In this document: positions 63,066 to 64,000 of the stretch, piece by piece
Numbering within the stretch: position 1 is the stretch's first letter
How the letters are laid out: each line of letters starts with the position of its first letter
Source of the DNA: Tipula vernalis
Taxonomy: Eukaryota; Arthropoda; Insecta; Diptera; Tipulidae
Reading direction: 5' to 3'
DNA length: 64,000 bases
Assembly: GCA_958295665.1 (NCBI GenBank)
Contig: OY282558.1
Coordinates: forward strand, 316,606,092 to 316,670,091
The notes under the pieces: generated by a model
Database searches by the model: none
Told to the model about the DNA's origin: nothing
Seen by the model: only the letters and a program-made list of their open reading frames with translations
Translations under genes and position numbers: made by a program

Positions 63066-64000
63066 AACAAACAAAATATATTTTAAATTTTGGCTGAACA
63101 ATTAAAATTATTTATAAATAAACAAAACAAAACAAAAAAAAACTAATTAAAATTAAGTGAAATACAGCACAGGATATTGGAATATTAATGAATATACGTA
63201 ATTTTATGATAATCAAAATTTTTAATTGTTATAATACAATAATATTATTATAATATTGTGGTGATGATTTTTGAAATACTTGATGATGAAAACAAATGAC
63301 TAAATTTTTTTTTATTTAATTTGGTATGACGTAGTATCTTAATTTTTAATTTCTCAAACAAATATAGTTACCAATATATTTATTACATAAAATGATGCTT
63401 CATCATCAATGAACAAATCAGATAAATAAACTTTATTTAAAAAAACAAATAATAATAATTAGTTTATACAATTTTGAAACCTAAATACGTAAAATTTAAA
63501 TAAAAATTATTTAATTTAAATTTAAAACAAAAAAAAAAAATGTAGAAATTGTGAGAATTTGAAAACAAAAACAAACAAAACAAAAAACATTATTTTTAGA
63601 TTATTATAAAATTGTAAAAAAAAAAAAAAACAAAATATAAAATTATAAAAATTATTATATATATTATTATTATTATTATTAAATATAAATTTTTAGATGG
63701 GCACAGTGAAAACTCAAAATTATATAATGAAGAAACTGAAATTTTGATGAACATTAAATTAAAATAAAAATAATAACAACAAAAAAAAAAACTCTTAATA
63801 AAAATAAAAAATATAATAAAATAAAATAAAAAAAATTGTATATTTATGTAATTTATATTTAAAATTAAAAACAAAAAACCATAATTTAAAAATTTACAAA
63901 AAAAAAGGAATGATAAAAAAAAACAAAAAAAAATATTAATTTTTAATAAAAATAAATAAATTAAAAAAAAAAATACATTTTTTCTGTTTATTATTTATTT

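Larger units (their letters stand above)
61943..63492 (+). promoter_or_regulatory. Cluster of five miR-iab-8-5p seed sites in the Antp 3'UTR
   Basis: The heptamer ATACGTA occurs at 61943, 62215, 62280, 63194 and 63485 on the sense strand. The sites at 61943, 62215, 63194 and 63485 are followed by A, giving ATACGTAA. That is fully complementary to nucleotides 1-8 (UUACGUAU) of Drosophila miR-iab-8-5p as I remember it. C and G are scarce here, so five CG-containing copies in about 1.5 kb stand out. The iab-4/iab-8 microRNAs are known repressors of Hox genes anterior to their own locus. The sites are seen directly; the function is inferred. Confidence 0.65.
61429..64000 (+). other. Antp: Antp 3'UTR (extent uncertain)
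   Basis: DNA following the Antp stop. It is extremely AT-rich, with many A and T homopolymers and no coding potential in any frame. AATAAA hexamers are frequent from 61433 onward, so the polyadenylation site cannot be chosen from sequence alone. Drosophila Antp is known for long, alternatively polyadenylated 3'UTRs. Clustered microRNA-seed and Pumilio-type motifs out to 63492 suggest that the transcript reaches at least that far. The UTR may continue past the window. Confidence 0.75.

Noticed and set aside
63596..63874. A 92-codon frame on the minus strand in the Antp 3'UTR
   Set aside because: Almost entirely Phe, Ile, Tyr and Asn from AT-only sequence, antisense to a UTR.

Overview
The window is a stretch of an insect Hox cluster, most likely from a fly (Diptera) with a fairly large, transposon-rich genome. 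The one intact host coding feature is near the right end. An exon at 61178-61428 (+) encodes a complete Antennapedia-class homeodomain, a short acidic/proline-rich tail and a stop codon. The tail (GEPGSG...GDE-TPP-SPQ) is the Antennapedia (Antp) C-terminus in the form I know from flies. The AT-rich DNA after it is the 3'UTR. I found no exon carrying the YPWM hexapeptide upstream, so the preceding 61 kb reads as one very long intron of Antp, still incomplete at the left edge.

The intron is a museum of decayed mobile elements. From left to right these are: a jockey-like LINE relic (about 0.15-2.2 kb, +); a foldback MITE (3.4 kb); a palindromic pogo/Tigger-like MITE (5.76-5.97 kb); a hAT transposase pseudogene (6.0-7.4 kb, -); an A/C-rich cryptic repeat (8.3-9.1 kb); a pogo/Tigger transposase pseudogene (about 11.1-11.85 kb, +); a ~110-bp tandem repeat (12.7-13.5 kb); a TTTCGACATTCGGCC-type repeat (15.4 and 25.2-25.9 kb); a foldback element (21.3 kb); a SINE with an intact 15-bp target-site duplication (23.4 kb); a ~110- to 180-bp-period satellite-like array (26.7-28.6 kb); a LINE C-terminal relic (29.3 kb, -); two diverged copies of a 2-3 kb ATTATTCACT-rich repeat (32.9-35.7 and 37.8-39.9 kb); small MITEs (37.3 and 42.0 kb); a second tRNA-like SINE (47.7 kb, -); a 450-bp imperfect palindrome (50.5-50.9 kb); a 1.7-kb non-autonomous hAT-like element with an 8-bp duplication (54.3-56.0 kb); and a piggyBac transposase pseudogene (58.6-60.2 kb, -).

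Between these lie islands of different texture (about 3.8-5.5, 17.4-18.3, 30.3-32.6, 42.7-43.6 and 60.6-61.2 kb). They have many short mono-, di- and tetranucleotide runs and no recognisable transposon. I infer that these are the older intron DNA and the best places to look for Antp regulatory elements.

The most informative observation is in the 3'UTR. It holds five copies of ATACGTA, four of them extended to ATACGTAA. That is the perfect seed complement of the Hox-cluster microRNA miR-iab-8-5p. A GTATACC match to the iab-4-3p seed and two Pumilio-type TGTAAATA sites are also present. This points to dense post-transcriptional control of Antp by the posterior Hox microRNA locus. I did not find a clearly new biological system; the repeat families are the least explained content.
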